Source: an uncultured Eubacteriales bacterium
GTDB taxonomy: Bacteria; Bacillota; Clostridia; Oscillospirales; Ruminococcaceae
Reading direction: 5' to 3'
Assembly (NCBI GenBank): GCA_900318545.1
Contig: ONLC01000079.1
Location: forward strand, 1-8,421
Length of the DNA: 8,421 nucleotides
The position numbers and the translations under genes were made by a program. Under the pieces are notes generated by a model. It saw nothing but the letters and a program-made list of their open reading frames with translations. It was not told the origin of the DNA and did not search any database. Positions 1 to 6,522 of this stretch are shown one piece after another. Position 1 is the first letter of the stretch; each line of letters begins with the position of its first letter.

Positions 1-1427
1 AAGGTCTCCCTTGTGAACCAGTCGAATATCCGCCTGTTGTGAAGCTTTATCTCTCCGCCGTCAAAAAGCCTTATGTACCTCTGATACTTCACAGAGAAAA
101 GGTTCTTCCAGTTCTCTCCCCAGTCCTGTATTTCAAACAAAGCTCCGTCCTCGGGGCGGTCTGCATCGGCACGGACTGTTCCGTCCTCATAGGCACAAAG
201 GTACTTTCCGTTTGAAGCCTTAACAGCCGCAATATCCCAGAGCGAATCCGTCAGCACGCTGTCAAACTCACGCTTTATGCCCTCGGCAATGGTGCTTTCA
301 TAATTCCAGCAGCCTGTGTACCAGTCCATAAGGCAGTCATCATGAAGAGGCCCCAGCACTGCAAGCTTTTTGCTCTTGTCAAGCGGAAGAAGCCCGTCGT
401 TTTTAAGCAGCGTTACCTGCTCAAGTGCCGCCCTGAGGTTTACCTTTCTGCTATCCTCGGTGTCGATGATGGTCTTGTCTATGCTGTCAAACTCGGTTTC
501 ATCAAGCTGACCGAGCCTGAGCCTTGCATAGAGAGTATTCGTAACCGAGCGGTCAATATCAGCCCATGTGATAAGCCCCTCTGCGAGTGCCTTCTCAGCC
601 GCCGCCCTTACCATGCTGTCATCATCGGTCATGGTGTCGCTGCCCGCTTCAAGACAGAGCTTATAAGCCTCGCTGTGCGTTTCCGTAAACCTGTGAGCCA
701 TAACGTTCTGCGAGAAATCTCCGCCGTCGCTCACAACGAACCAAAGCCCCCACTCGTCTTTGAGAACATTCTGTATATCCTCATTCATTATGGCAGGCAG
801 ACCGTTAAGCTCGTTATAAGCCGCCATTATGCTCCGTGCGCCGCCCTCACTGATAGGGAGCTCAAAAGCAGCATAGTAGTACTCCCTTTTAAGTCTCGGA
901 GTAAGATATGCAGAGCAGCTTCCTCTGTTGTGTTCGTTGTTGTTTGCGCAGAAATGCTTGAGCGTAGGCACAGTCTTGAAAAAGCCCTCAGAATTCTCTC
1001 CTGCCATACCCTTAGTGTAAGCCGAGGTCAGCTGACCCGCAAGGCAGACATCTTCTCCGTAGGCCTCCTCGGTACGCCCCCACAGAGGGCTTCTCACCAT
1101 ATCAACAGTTGGTCCCCAAAGTGCCAGACCGCCCCTTTTCTCAGCATTGTAATAGGCTCTCGCTTCGTTTCCTGCTATCTCGCCGAGACGCTCCATAAGC
1201 TCTCTGTCAAAGGTCGAAGCAAGCCCTATCGGCTGAGGAAACACAGTAGAGGCATGCTCCTTATCTCTGCCGACATAGCCCCTTGCTACCTCGGTGCCGA
1301 TATAAAACTCGGGCAAACCCAGCCTTTCGACCTCAAAATGATGCGTAGTCAGCAGCCCGAGCTTTTCCTCCTCGCTAAGCTTTTCTGTGAGCTCCCTTGC
1401 ACGGACATAAAATCTATCATTTAACAT
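1..1427 (-). CDS. Glycoside hydrolase family 3 protein (beta-glucosidase/beta-xylosidase type), C-terminus beyond window
   Basis: The first 475 codons read open to the window edge. GH3 enzymes release terminal sugars from beta-linked oligosaccharides through a two-step retaining mechanism. The TIM-barrel domain covers about residues 1-305: the conserved block WGRTEEAYGED (116-126), the sugar-binding KHF (157-159) and VVSDGGDF (231-238), in which D234 is the expected nucleophile. The second domain begins near 355 (VLGPLHDDC) and appears to be interrupted from about 393 by a beta-rich stretch (SNGKYLCAYEDGT, residues 405-417) resembling a fascin/trefoil module. There is no signal peptide, so the enzyme is likely cytoplasmic and acts on imported oligosaccharides. 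The ATG at 1425-1427 has GGAGG (1437-1441) nine bases upstream and its own promoter. It follows the ger operon on the same strand but looks independent. Substrate cannot be read from the sequence; family assignment is firm, specificity is not. Confidence 0.93.
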   Translation of the reverse strand, partial: MLNDRFYVRARELTEKLSEEEKLGLLTTHHFEVERLGLPEFYIGTEVARGYVGRDKEHASTVFPQPIGLASTFDRELMERLGEIAGNEARAYYNAEKRGGLALWGPTVDMVRSPLWGRTEEAYGEDVCLAGQLTSAYTKGMAGENSEGFFKTVPTLKHFCANNNEHNRGSCSAYLTPRLKREYYYAAFELPISEGGARSIMAAYNELNGLPAIMNEDIQNVLKDEWGLWFVVSDGGDFSQNVMAHRFTETHSEAYKLCLEAGSDTMTDDDSMVRAAAEKALAEGLITWADIDRSVTNTLYARLRLGQLDETEFDSIDKTIIDTEDSRKVNLRAALEQVTLLKNDGLLPLDKSKKLAVLGPLHDDCLMDWYTGCWNYESTIAEGIKREFDSVLTDSLWDIAAVKASNGKYLCAYEDGTVRADADRPEDGALFEIQDWGENWKNLFSVKYQRYIRLFDGGEIKLHNRRIFDWFTRET

Positions 1428-1524
1428 ATCCTGTTACCTCCGTAAGGTATTTTCCCTATTTTACCACAAAAGCCGCCCCTTTGCAATAACCTTTTCTGCA
1501 ATCCTTTTAACATTTTTTAGAAAG
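1428..1524. other. Gap between the ger operon and the GH3 gene
   Basis: Besides the GH3 promoter and ribosome binding site, I see no convincing hairpin terminator after the C subunit gene. Transcription of the ger operon may therefore continue into the GH3 gene, or termination may be of another kind. Confidence 0.4.
1458..1486 (-). promoter_or_regulatory. Sigma-A type promoter of the GH3 gene
   Basis: Read on the minus strand: -35 TTGCAA (1481-1486), a 17-base spacer, and -10 TAAAAT (1458-1463). Transcription would start near 1450, giving a short leader of about 23 bases that contains the GGAGG site at 1437-1441. Both hexamers differ from consensus (TTGACA/TATAAT) by two bases and one base, and the spacing is ideal. 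It implies that the GH3 gene is transcribed apart from the ger operon upstream of it. Confidence 0.6.
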
Positions 1525-2634
1525 CTACTCCGTTACGCACCTGACTGTAAACCTCGGCTCGATCCGAGATACCAGCTCTCCTATACTCTCCTTTTCCCTG
1601 AGAAAAAGCTCGGGCTCGCTCTGACGCACATATTTCCACACGCCTACAGCATCACAGCCTGCTCCCGAGGTCTTTTCCCATGTCCTCATAAGCATAACAC
1701 CGACATAGTCTGAAAGCTCCTCATCTGAGAGTATATCCCTGCCCTTTATATCCAGTGATACCGATGCCGAAAGACTGATATCCGCATTGAACACGAGCTT
1801 ATCTCCCTCACGTATGAGATAACAGTCGGTGTCGGCATTATCAAAACGCACATCTGCCTGTCTGCCGCCTTTTTCTATAACAGTATCAAAATGCTCCGAC
1901 CTGTCCCGAAGCAGCGACAGCCCGTAGCTCTCCTCATCATCAAGCATATTCACAACACGCCCTCCTGCGATGACAGCCGTTCCCGTAACGTCTATAACGG
2001 GCTCCTTTTTCTCACCGCCCTGCTCTGATAGACTCACAACAGGCACTGCAAAAAACTTCGGTGAGCTTATGCACGAGAGAAAGCTCAGCATTGAGCACTG
2101 CTCGGTTCTGCCGCCTTTAAGACCCTCCTTCAGTGCCTTGAACAGGTTTTCCGAGCTCACCGTTCCTCTGTTAAGCTCCTGCATTATGACATCCTCTGCC
2201 CTGCCCTCAGCCACGCAGACCTCCAAACCCAGGTAAACACTGCGGTCTTTAAGTGCAAAGCTGAAAAGCTCCTCGGGGCTTGAAAAGTCAGTATCACGCC
2301 CGAAGCATATCACCTGCAGGTGCCCGAGAAACACATCTCTTCCAAGCTGGGCACTGCACTTGTCCACCGCCTCAGCGACTGTGCGTGCCTTCTCCTTTAT
2401 AAGCTGAACGTTGGAACGGCTTATATCAATCGGTATATCCGCACCTGCACCGCTTGAACGAAACACCTGAAAGCTGACCTCATAGCCGTCATCAGATCTG
2501 TCTACCCCCACCGCATGAACGATAAGCCTGTTCTCGATATTGTGGTCCTCAGGGAACGAGAAAAGCACCAGTGCCAGCACCGTAACAAGCACGGCTATCC
2601 GCTTTCCTGCGGAGAATGAATTATGCACCTTCAA
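1525..2634 (-). CDS. gerAC: Spore germination receptor C subunit, Ger(x)C family, without lipobox cysteine
   Basis: At 369 residues this has the usual Ger(x)C length. In known receptors the C subunit is a lipoprotein on the outer face of the spore inner membrane, working with the A and B subunits. Family signatures: RLIVHAVGVD (36-45), the block LGHLQVICFGRD (103-114) leading into LEVCVAEGRAEDVI (137-150), GTAVIAGGRVVNMLDDEE (218-235), and a C-terminal DAVGVWKYVRQSEPELF (328-344). A hydrophobic helix at about 13-27 is followed by PEDHNIEN where the family usually has a Gly-Cys-Trp-Asp lipobox; no cysteine is present before residue 93. The gene is last in the operon and overlaps the B subunit gene by 14 bases. 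The start is TTG (2632-2634), chosen because AGGAGG (2642-2647) lies seven bases upstream. The paralog (GerA, GerB, GerK) cannot be told, so the symbol marks the subunit only. Confidence 0.88.
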   Translation of the reverse strand: MKVHNSFSAGKRIAVLVTVLALVLFSFPEDHNIENRLIVHAVGVDRSDDGYEVSFQVFRSSGAGADIPIDISRSNVQLIKEKARTVAEAVDKCSAQLGRDVFLGHLQVICFGRDTDFSSPEELFSFALKDRSVYLGLEVCVAEGRAEDVIMQELNRGTVSSENLFKALKEGLKGGRTEQCSMLSFLSCISSPKFFAVPVVSLSEQGGEKKEPVIDVTGTAVIAGGRVVNMLDDEESYGLSLLRDRSEHFDTVIEKGGRQADVRFDNADTDCYLIREGDKLVFNADISLSASVSLDIKGRDILSDEELSDYVGVMLMRTWEKTSGAGCDAVGVWKYVRQSEPELFLREKESIGELVSRIEPRFTVRCVTE

Positions 2635-3700
2635 GCTGCCGCCTCCTGTCAGACAAACGGCTGAGAGCCATTACCGCAAACGGCACTATTATCATAGCCG
2701 CTGTAAGGATAGCTCTGCCGTCAGTATTATAGGCTATACTCTCCCAGTCTGAGCTGCGAAGCCTTATTAGTGCGGCTCCTGCCGACACCCCTGCCGAGAG
2801 AAGCACCGCAGTGCTTTTGTCAAGAACTCTTACAGTATGGCAAAGGCATTTGCCTGCACAGTGAAAAACAGCACCCAGCCTTACTATCGCAAGTGTTGTC
2901 CAGACAGCCATGAAAACAGCATCGAACCTCTCCGTCATTGACGAGCCCGAATACGTTCCGAGGGCTGAAAGCGGCAGCTTTGACACAAGCACATAGTCGC
3001 CGAGCATTATCACCGCAAACCCGACAGCAAGCTCTGCTATCAGGCTTTTGCCTGCAAGATAGAACGCTCCTGCCTTAACAGGGCTGCCCTTTACCTCGGG
3101 GAGCATTATAAGAAGCACCACAAGGTCAAGGCTGCGAAGAAGCTCGCACCTGACCGATGAGAGCACACCGCTGCGAACGTTCTCCGATGCAAGGTGAAAA
3201 CTCAGAAAGCCGTCCTCGCTGCTGCCTGCCGAGAAGAGCAGCACTACTCCTGCAAAACAGCCGAAGAGTACAAGCATAGCACCTGCGGTCTTGCCGATAA
3301 CCGAGGGCTTCATCAGCCCAAGATAGGCACTCACCGCACAGACACCTATTACAGCGGCTGTCCTCGGAAAGCTGCCCGAGCTCACATTGTCAAGAAAGTA
3401 CGAGAGGTTTCCCGTCACCCTGTAAGCAAAGTACAGGAGCACTGCCGTATAAAACGCTCCCGTAAGCCTGCCAAGCACAGGAGAGACCTCTGCCGACACA
3501 GTGCAGGGATCCTTGCCCTCAAAGAATCTGCAAAGGTAAAACAGCGGCACCAGAAAAAGCACCTCGATAAGGCCTGCTAAAGCGATACCTATCATATACT
3601 CCGCAGGAGAGCCCAGCCCCTGCGGAAAGAAGGTCATCAGCGAAAACAGGTGTCCGCAAAGCATTACAGCGAACATCTGCATAGGGCTTATTTTAGTCAT
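2621..3700 (-). CDS. gerAB: Spore germination receptor B subunit, GerB/endospore germination permease family
   Basis: A 359-residue integral membrane protein, typical length for the family, which belongs to the APC amino-acid transporter superfamily; in Bacillus the B subunit binds the germinant. About ten hydrophobic segments can be seen: near 8-27, 36-57, 82-103, 114-130, 138-157, 188-201, 213-236, 258-280, 297-312 and 329-347. Family-like features are the N-terminal KISPMQMFAVML (3-14), LLRSLDLVVLLIMLPEVK (187-204) and ERFDAVFMAVW (257-267). The protein ends with a basic cytoplasmic tail (SDRRRQLEGA). The ATG at 3698-3700 overlaps the end of the A subunit gene by eight bases, with GGGAGG a few bases upstream. 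The neighbours leave little doubt about its role; which nutrient it senses cannot be inferred. Confidence 0.9.
   Translation of the reverse strand: MTKISPMQMFAVMLCGHLFSLMTFFPQGLGSPAEYMIGIALAGLIEVLFLVPLFYLCRFFEGKDPCTVSAEVSPVLGRLTGAFYTAVLLYFAYRVTGNLSYFLDNVSSGSFPRTAAVIGVCAVSAYLGLMKPSVIGKTAGAMLVLFGCFAGVVLLFSAGSSEDGFLSFHLASENVRSGVLSSVRCELLRSLDLVVLLIMLPEVKGSPVKAGAFYLAGKSLIAELAVGFAVIMLGDYVLVSKLPLSALGTYSGSSMTERFDAVFMAVWTTLAIVRLGAVFHCAGKCLCHTVRVLDKSTAVLLSAGVSAGAALIRLRSSDWESIAYNTDGRAILTAAMIIVPFAVMALSRLSDRRRQLEGA
2642..2647 (-). promoter_or_regulatory. Ribosome binding site fixing the TTG start of the C subunit gene
   Basis: AGGAGG on the minus strand, seven bases before the TTG at 2632-2634 and inside the end of the B subunit gene. 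No ATG lies nearby in this frame, so this site decides the start. Its position suggests translational coupling between the two genes. Confidence 0.75.
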
Positions 3701-5156
3701 GCTCTCCCTCCCTTATGCTTGACAGTGTTGTGCGTGTTTTTTCATATTCCTTAAAGCTCTTCATAAACAGTATATCCCTAAGCGATGACGGATAAAGCGG
3801 TGCGGCAGGTGCCGTATATGATACTGCATAGTCGTCCATAGCGCAGATATTTACCGTTACGGCTGCTAAGCATACCGCTATCCCGAAAAGGCCTGCAAAG
3901 CCGCCTGCAAGAATGAAGAGCAGTCTCAGCACTGCGGAAGGCTGTTCAAGCTGAGGGTTTACAAATGAAGCCGTAGCCGTTATCCCGACAACTATAAGAA
4001 GCGGTGCGGAAACTATTCCGCTTTTTACCGCCGCATCTCCGATGAAAAGCCCTCCCACGATAGAAACTGCACTCCCGACCGCCTTCGGCAGCCGCAGACC
4101 TGCCTCACGCATTATCTCAAAGAAGATCATCAGCATTATCACCTCAGCCATAAGCGGATAGGGGGTAGCTTCCTCGGCAGCTGAGAGGTTTAACAGAAGC
4201 TTCATTGAAAACACCTCGGGGTGATGGTCGGCAAGTGCCACATAAAGCCCCGGAAAGCCCACCGCAAGAAAAAAGCTTATATAGCGTATCCAGCGGATAA
4301 AGGTGCTGTAAAATGGCTTTGAGGAGTAATCGTCCATAGTGGAAAAGCACTCTGCAAAAAGCGAGGGCAGAATAAGTGCAAAGGGCGTGCCGTCAACTAT
4401 AATGCAGACCCTCCCCTGCATAAGCCTTGTACATACAAGGTCGGGACGCTCCGTATAAATGCATGAGGAAAACAGCGACTCCCCGAAGCTGTCATCTATA
4501 AATGGCTCTGCATAGCCGCTTGTGAGCATAACATCAAGCTCTATCTCCGAGAGCCGCTTTTCTGTCTTTTCCACTATGTCAGCAGGGGCTCTGTCCTTTA
4601 TATACATAATGCAGACATCGGTTTTTGAAAGCTTTCCCACCTGCTTTATGTCCATAACAAGCTTCGGCGTTTTGAGCCTTCTTCTCACAAGCGACATATT
4701 CACCCTGACTGTTTCTGTAAAGCTGTCCTGAGAGCATTTCACAGTGGGCTCTGCCTCGGGAGTCGATACCGAACGCATCTCATAGCCCTGAAGCCCCAGA
4801 GCACAGGCACGGCACTCGCCGTCCGAGAAAATAACTGCAAAGCCCGAAAACAAAAGCTGCGAAGCCGTATCAAGGCTGTATACAAGCTGTCTGTCGGCTG
4901 TGAGGAAGATGCTCCCGGTAATATATCCAAACAAAGAGCTCCCCTCGGATATGCCTGTACGCTCAAGTTCACTGAGTGGTCTCAGAACTGCTTCTGTTAG
5001 CTGCTGGGTGCTTACCATGCCCTCTATTGAGGCGACTGCTATCCTCTGTCCGCAGATATGTGCCGAGGTGATATTGAGCTCTGCTGTCCGGCAAAGCCTT
5101 TTCTGAAGCTCCGAAAGCGTTTCGGAAAGGTTTGAAGATATATCGTTTTTGTTCAT
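3693..5156 (-). CDS. gerAA: Spore germination receptor A subunit, GerA family
   Basis: A 487-residue protein of full GerA length. The soluble N-terminal part (about 1-285) carries the conserved DSFTETVRVNMSLVRRR (144-160), ERPDLV (236-241) and GRVCIIVDGTPFALI (248-262). The membrane part follows, with helices near 288-308, 334-349, 363-375, 383-398 and 410-435, and includes the hallmark REAGLRLPKAVG (350-361) and VSIVGGLFIGDAAV (364-377). The short tail (SFKEYEKTRTTL) is cytoplasmic. In Bacillus, A subunits form a pentameric ion channel in the spore inner membrane that opens on germinant binding. It is the first gene of the operon; the ATG at 5154-5156 has only a weak site (GAAGTGA) upstream, while downstream genes have strong ones. 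Expression in the forespore is expected from the family. The paralog is not assignable. Confidence 0.95.
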   Translation of the reverse strand: MNKNDISSNLSETLSELQKRLCRTAELNITSAHICGQRIAVASIEGMVSTQQLTEAVLRPLSELERTGISEGSSLFGYITGSIFLTADRQLVYSLDTASQLLFSGFAVIFSDGECRACALGLQGYEMRSVSTPEAEPTVKCSQDSFTETVRVNMSLVRRRLKTPKLVMDIKQVGKLSKTDVCIMYIKDRAPADIVEKTEKRLSEIELDVMLTSGYAEPFIDDSFGESLFSSCIYTERPDLVCTRLMQGRVCIIVDGTPFALILPSLFAECFSTMDDYSSKPFYSTFIRWIRYISFFLAVGFPGLYVALADHHPEVFSMKLLLNLSAAEEATPYPLMAEVIMLMIFFEIMREAGLRLPKAVGSAVSIVGGLFIGDAAVKSGIVSAPLLIVVGITATASFVNPQLEQPSAVLRLLFILAGGFAGLFGIAVCLAAVTVNICAMDDYAVSYTAPAAPLYPSSLRDILFMKSFKEYEKTRTTLSSIREGEHD

Positions 5157-5189
5157 TTATTCACTTCATTTCTGATAGTTTTCTGTCAA

Positions 5190-5220
5190 TATATTCTTTA
5201 CAGCTGCAAACAGAATATTC
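5190..5220 (-). promoter_or_regulatory. Possible forespore (sigma-G-like) promoter of the ger operon
   Basis: On the minus strand GAATA (5216-5220) matches the sigma-G -35 pattern GHATR, and GAATATA (5190-5196) matches five of seven positions of the -10 pattern CATNHTA, with a 19-base spacer. The -10 is 34 bases from the ATG. The match is imperfect and the region is AT-rich, so a chance match is possible. Forespore control is expected for ger operons from the Bacillus literature. Confidence 0.3.
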
Positions 5221-5241
5221 AAAGCCTTATTGCAGAAAATA
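5213..5241 (+). promoter_or_regulatory. Possible forespore (sigma-F/sigma-G-like) promoter of the DUF421 operon
   Basis: GAATA (5213-5217) could serve as -35. GCAGAAAATA (5232-5241) matches nine of ten positions of the sigma-F -10 pattern GGNRANAHTR, with a 14-base spacer, slightly short; GAAAATA (5235-5241) gives a five of seven sigma-G match with a 17-base spacer. No good sigma-A pair was seen in this region. The -35 shares the palindrome GAATATTC with the opposite promoter candidate. Confidence 0.28.
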
Positions 5242-5257
5242 AATGCAGAAAAACTTT

Positions 5258-5262
5258 GGAGG
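5258..5262 (+). promoter_or_regulatory. Ribosome binding site fixing the start of the DUF421 gene
   Basis: GGAGG six bases before the ATG at 5269-5271. It rules out the in-frame TTG at 5230-5232, which would add 13 residues and place this site inside the coding region. Confidence 0.85.
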
Positions 5263-5268
5263 TCACAA

Positions 5269-5940
5269 ATGCTTATCGTTTTTATCAGAGCTGTGATACT
5301 GTACCTTGCACTGGTTTTCGGAATCAGGCTTATGGGCAAAAGGCAGATAGGAGAGCTGCAGCCCTCGGAGCTGGTAACGACTGTGCTGCTCTCTAACATC
5401 GCAACTCTCCCCGTTGAGGACACGGGCATACCTATGATAATGGGCATAATACCTATCTACACGCTGATAAGTTTAGATGTCATAATGTCCTATGTGTCGC
5501 TGAAATGGAGAAAGGTCAGAAAGCTTGTTTGCGGCTCTCCGAAGGTAGTTATATCAAACGGCAGAGTCGATCAGAGACAGCTTATCCGCCTGAGATATAC
5601 GGCAGATGACCTGCTTGCTTCCCTCAGAAGCATGAGCATCTTTGACATCAGCGAGGTGCAGCTCGCTGTTGTGGAAACAAACGGCTCACTCTCCGTATAC
5701 CAGAAAAAAGCCTCTCAGCCCGTTACCTGCGAGGATATGAAAATACAGTCAGAGGACAGCGATCCTCCTATGCTTGTAATAGAAAACGGCTGCATTATTG
5801 ACAACTCCTTAGAAAGTACAGGCCTTGACAGGCAGGCACTGCTCGGAGAGCTTGAAGAAAGGAAGCTCTCCCCCGATGATATCTATATCTGTACCGCCGA
5901 CAAAAACGGCATAGTAAACCTCATAAGAAAGGAAGAATAG
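5269..5940 (+). CDS. DUF421 (YetF-type) membrane protein
   Basis: A 223-residue protein with the standard DUF421 layout. Three N-terminal hydrophobic segments (about 2-20, 33-48, 55-77) enclose the family signature RLMGKRQIGELQPSELV (20-36) and LLSNIAT (40-46). The soluble part follows, with GSPKVVISNGRV (89-100) and DDLLASLRSMSIFDISEVQ (113-131), then AVVETNGSLSVY (133-144). The soluble C-terminal half is likely cytoplasmic. The biochemical role of the family is not established; Bacillus relatives include YetF and YdfS, and DUF421 genes occur in mobile spoVA-type operons tied to spore germination traits. The gene starts head to head with the ger operon and is coupled to the DUF4363 gene one base after its TAG. 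Family assignment is firm, role is inferred from context only. Confidence 0.92.
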   Translation: MLIVFIRAVILYLALVFGIRLMGKRQIGELQPSELVTTVLLSNIATLPVEDTGIPMIMGIIPIYTLISLDVIMSYVSLKWRKVRKLVCGSPKVVISNGRVDQRQLIRLRYTADDLLASLRSMSIFDISEVQLAVVETNGSLSVYQKKASQPVTCEDMKIQSEDSDPPMLVIENGCIIDNSLESTGLDRQALLGELEERKLSPDDIYICTADKNGIVNLIRKEE

Positions 5941-5941
5941 A

Positions 5942-6313
5942 ATGAAAAGGCTCTTTATAAGCGTTTTTATCCTGATAATGATAACCGCCCTCGGAGTATA
6001 CTGTCTTGACGGGCTGAAAAAGGATTCCGAGGCGCTGACGGAAAAGCTCGGGGAGATAGCCTCGTCAGCTGCAAACGGATTTGTGAGTACAGGGCAGATA
6101 AGGGAGCTCGACAGCCTATGGGACAGCTTCAGCTTCAAGGGCTCACTGCAGCTGAATTCGTCCTGCATTGATGACATTTCCGCAGACATAAAACAGCTCG
6201 GTGCTATGGCTGAAAACGGCTCCGATGATATTCAGTCCGAGTGTGCCTATCTCAGCGAAGCGATAAGCTCTCTGTGCAGGCGGCAGTTTCCCACCCCGAA
6301 GGCTATACTGTAG
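5942..6313 (+). CDS. DUF4363 family small membrane-anchored protein
   Basis: A 123-residue protein with one N-terminal hydrophobic helix (about 4-22) and a basic start (MKRLF), so the rest should face outward. The outer part is alpha-helical in character, with the family-like ELDSLWDSFSFKG (55-67) followed by a helix-rich region containing many acidic residues and cysteines at 75, 101 and 112. DUF4363 proteins of this size often sit next to DUF421 genes in Clostridia, and here the ATG lies one base after the DUF421 stop with AAAGGAAG (5928-5935) upstream. The two likely act together at a membrane. No function is known to me. The assignment rests on length, helix, Trp motif and neighbour. Confidence 0.75.
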   Translation: MKRLFISVFILIMITALGVYCLDGLKKDSEALTEKLGEIASSAANGFVSTGQIRELDSLWDSFSFKGSLQLNSSCIDDISADIKQLGAMAENGSDDIQSECAYLSEAISSLCRRQFPTPKAIL

Positions 6314-6329
6314 CAGCCCTGCGATAGAG

Positions 6330-6356
6330 AAAAATCGCTTAAAGAGTGATTTTTTT
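6330..6356 (+). terminator. Hairpin terminator after the DUF421/DUF4363 operon
   Basis: AAAAATCGCT (6330-6339) pairs with AGTGATTTTT (6345-6354) through ten pairs including one G-T, around a five-base loop, ending in a run of seven T. It lies 17 bases past the DUF4363 stop. The stem is AT-rich, and a competing 5-bp stem (GCGAT 6321-6325 with ATCGC 6334-6338) exists. Confidence 0.6.
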
Positions 6357-6367
6357 ATGTCTAATAA

Positions 6368-6410
6368 TTGTATAAACATACAAAAAGTTAATTCTTTGTA
6401 CGACTTTTTT
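6368..6410. other. AT-rich stretch with two overlapping inverted repeats
   Basis: TTGTAT (6368-6373) and ATACAA (6378-6383) form a perfect 6-bp inverted repeat around AAAC. AAAAAGT (6382-6388) and ACTTTTT (6403-6409) form a second 7-bp repeat with a 14-base loop and a T run. The second could be a back-up terminator; the first could be an operator just upstream of the promoter at 6421. The region has no coding signal. Confidence 0.3.
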
Positions 6411-6420
6411 ATCGTCATTC

Positions 6421-6449
6421 TTGACTTTTGAAAACGTTGGTTGTATACT
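6421..6449 (+). promoter_or_regulatory. Strong sigma-A promoter of the zinc-ribbon gene
   Basis: The -35 TTGACT (6421-6426) and -10 TATACT (6444-6449) each differ from consensus by one base and are separated by an ideal 17 bases. Transcription should begin near 6456, leaving a leader of about 100 bases before the ATG at 6560. Confidence 0.8.
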
Positions 6450-6460
6450 GATAATTGACG

Positions 6461-6522
6461 AAGATTCGGCTTTTCGGGTCTTTTTCAGCATAAGCTTCGG
6501 AGGGCAGCAGCCCGGCCGAAGC
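6461..6522 (+). promoter_or_regulatory. Structured 5' leader with two hairpins, possible attenuator
   Basis: The first hairpin pairs AAGATTCG (6461-6468) with CGGGTCTT (6475-6482), eight pairs with two G-U, and runs into a T stretch (6481-6485). The second pairs GCTTCGG (6494-6500) with CCGAAGC (6516-6522), with an inner stem GGGC (6502-6505)/GCCC (6510-6513). TTCGGC (6465-6470) is also a perfect complement of GCCGAA (6515-6520), so the two hairpins could compete. I do not recognise a known riboswitch class. An ordinary stabilising leader is equally possible. Confidence 0.4.

Noticed and set aside
342..1424. Open frame of 360 codons on the plus strand
   Set aside because: It lies fully antisense to the GH3 gene, has no ribosome binding site and no recognisable family; the GH3 motifs on the other strand are decisive.
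3194..3580. Plus-strand open frame of 128 codons
   Set aside because: Shadow of the B subunit gene; basic, low-quality sequence with no start signal.
5230..5268. Upstream TTG start for the DUF421 gene
   Set aside because: It has no ribosome binding site and would put GGAGG (5258-5262) inside the gene; the family signature fits the ATG at 5269.
5166..5447. Minus-strand open frame of 93 codons over the divergent region
   Set aside because: Antisense to DUF421 and with no ribosome binding site; it would extend across the ger promoter region.
6357..6431. Small open frame of 24 codons starting at 6357
   Set aside because: The ATG directly follows a T run of the terminator, there is no ribosome binding site, and it overlaps the -35 box.
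6494..6522. GC-rich hairpin as an intrinsic terminator
   Set aside because: No T run follows it; it is better read as part of the 5' leader.
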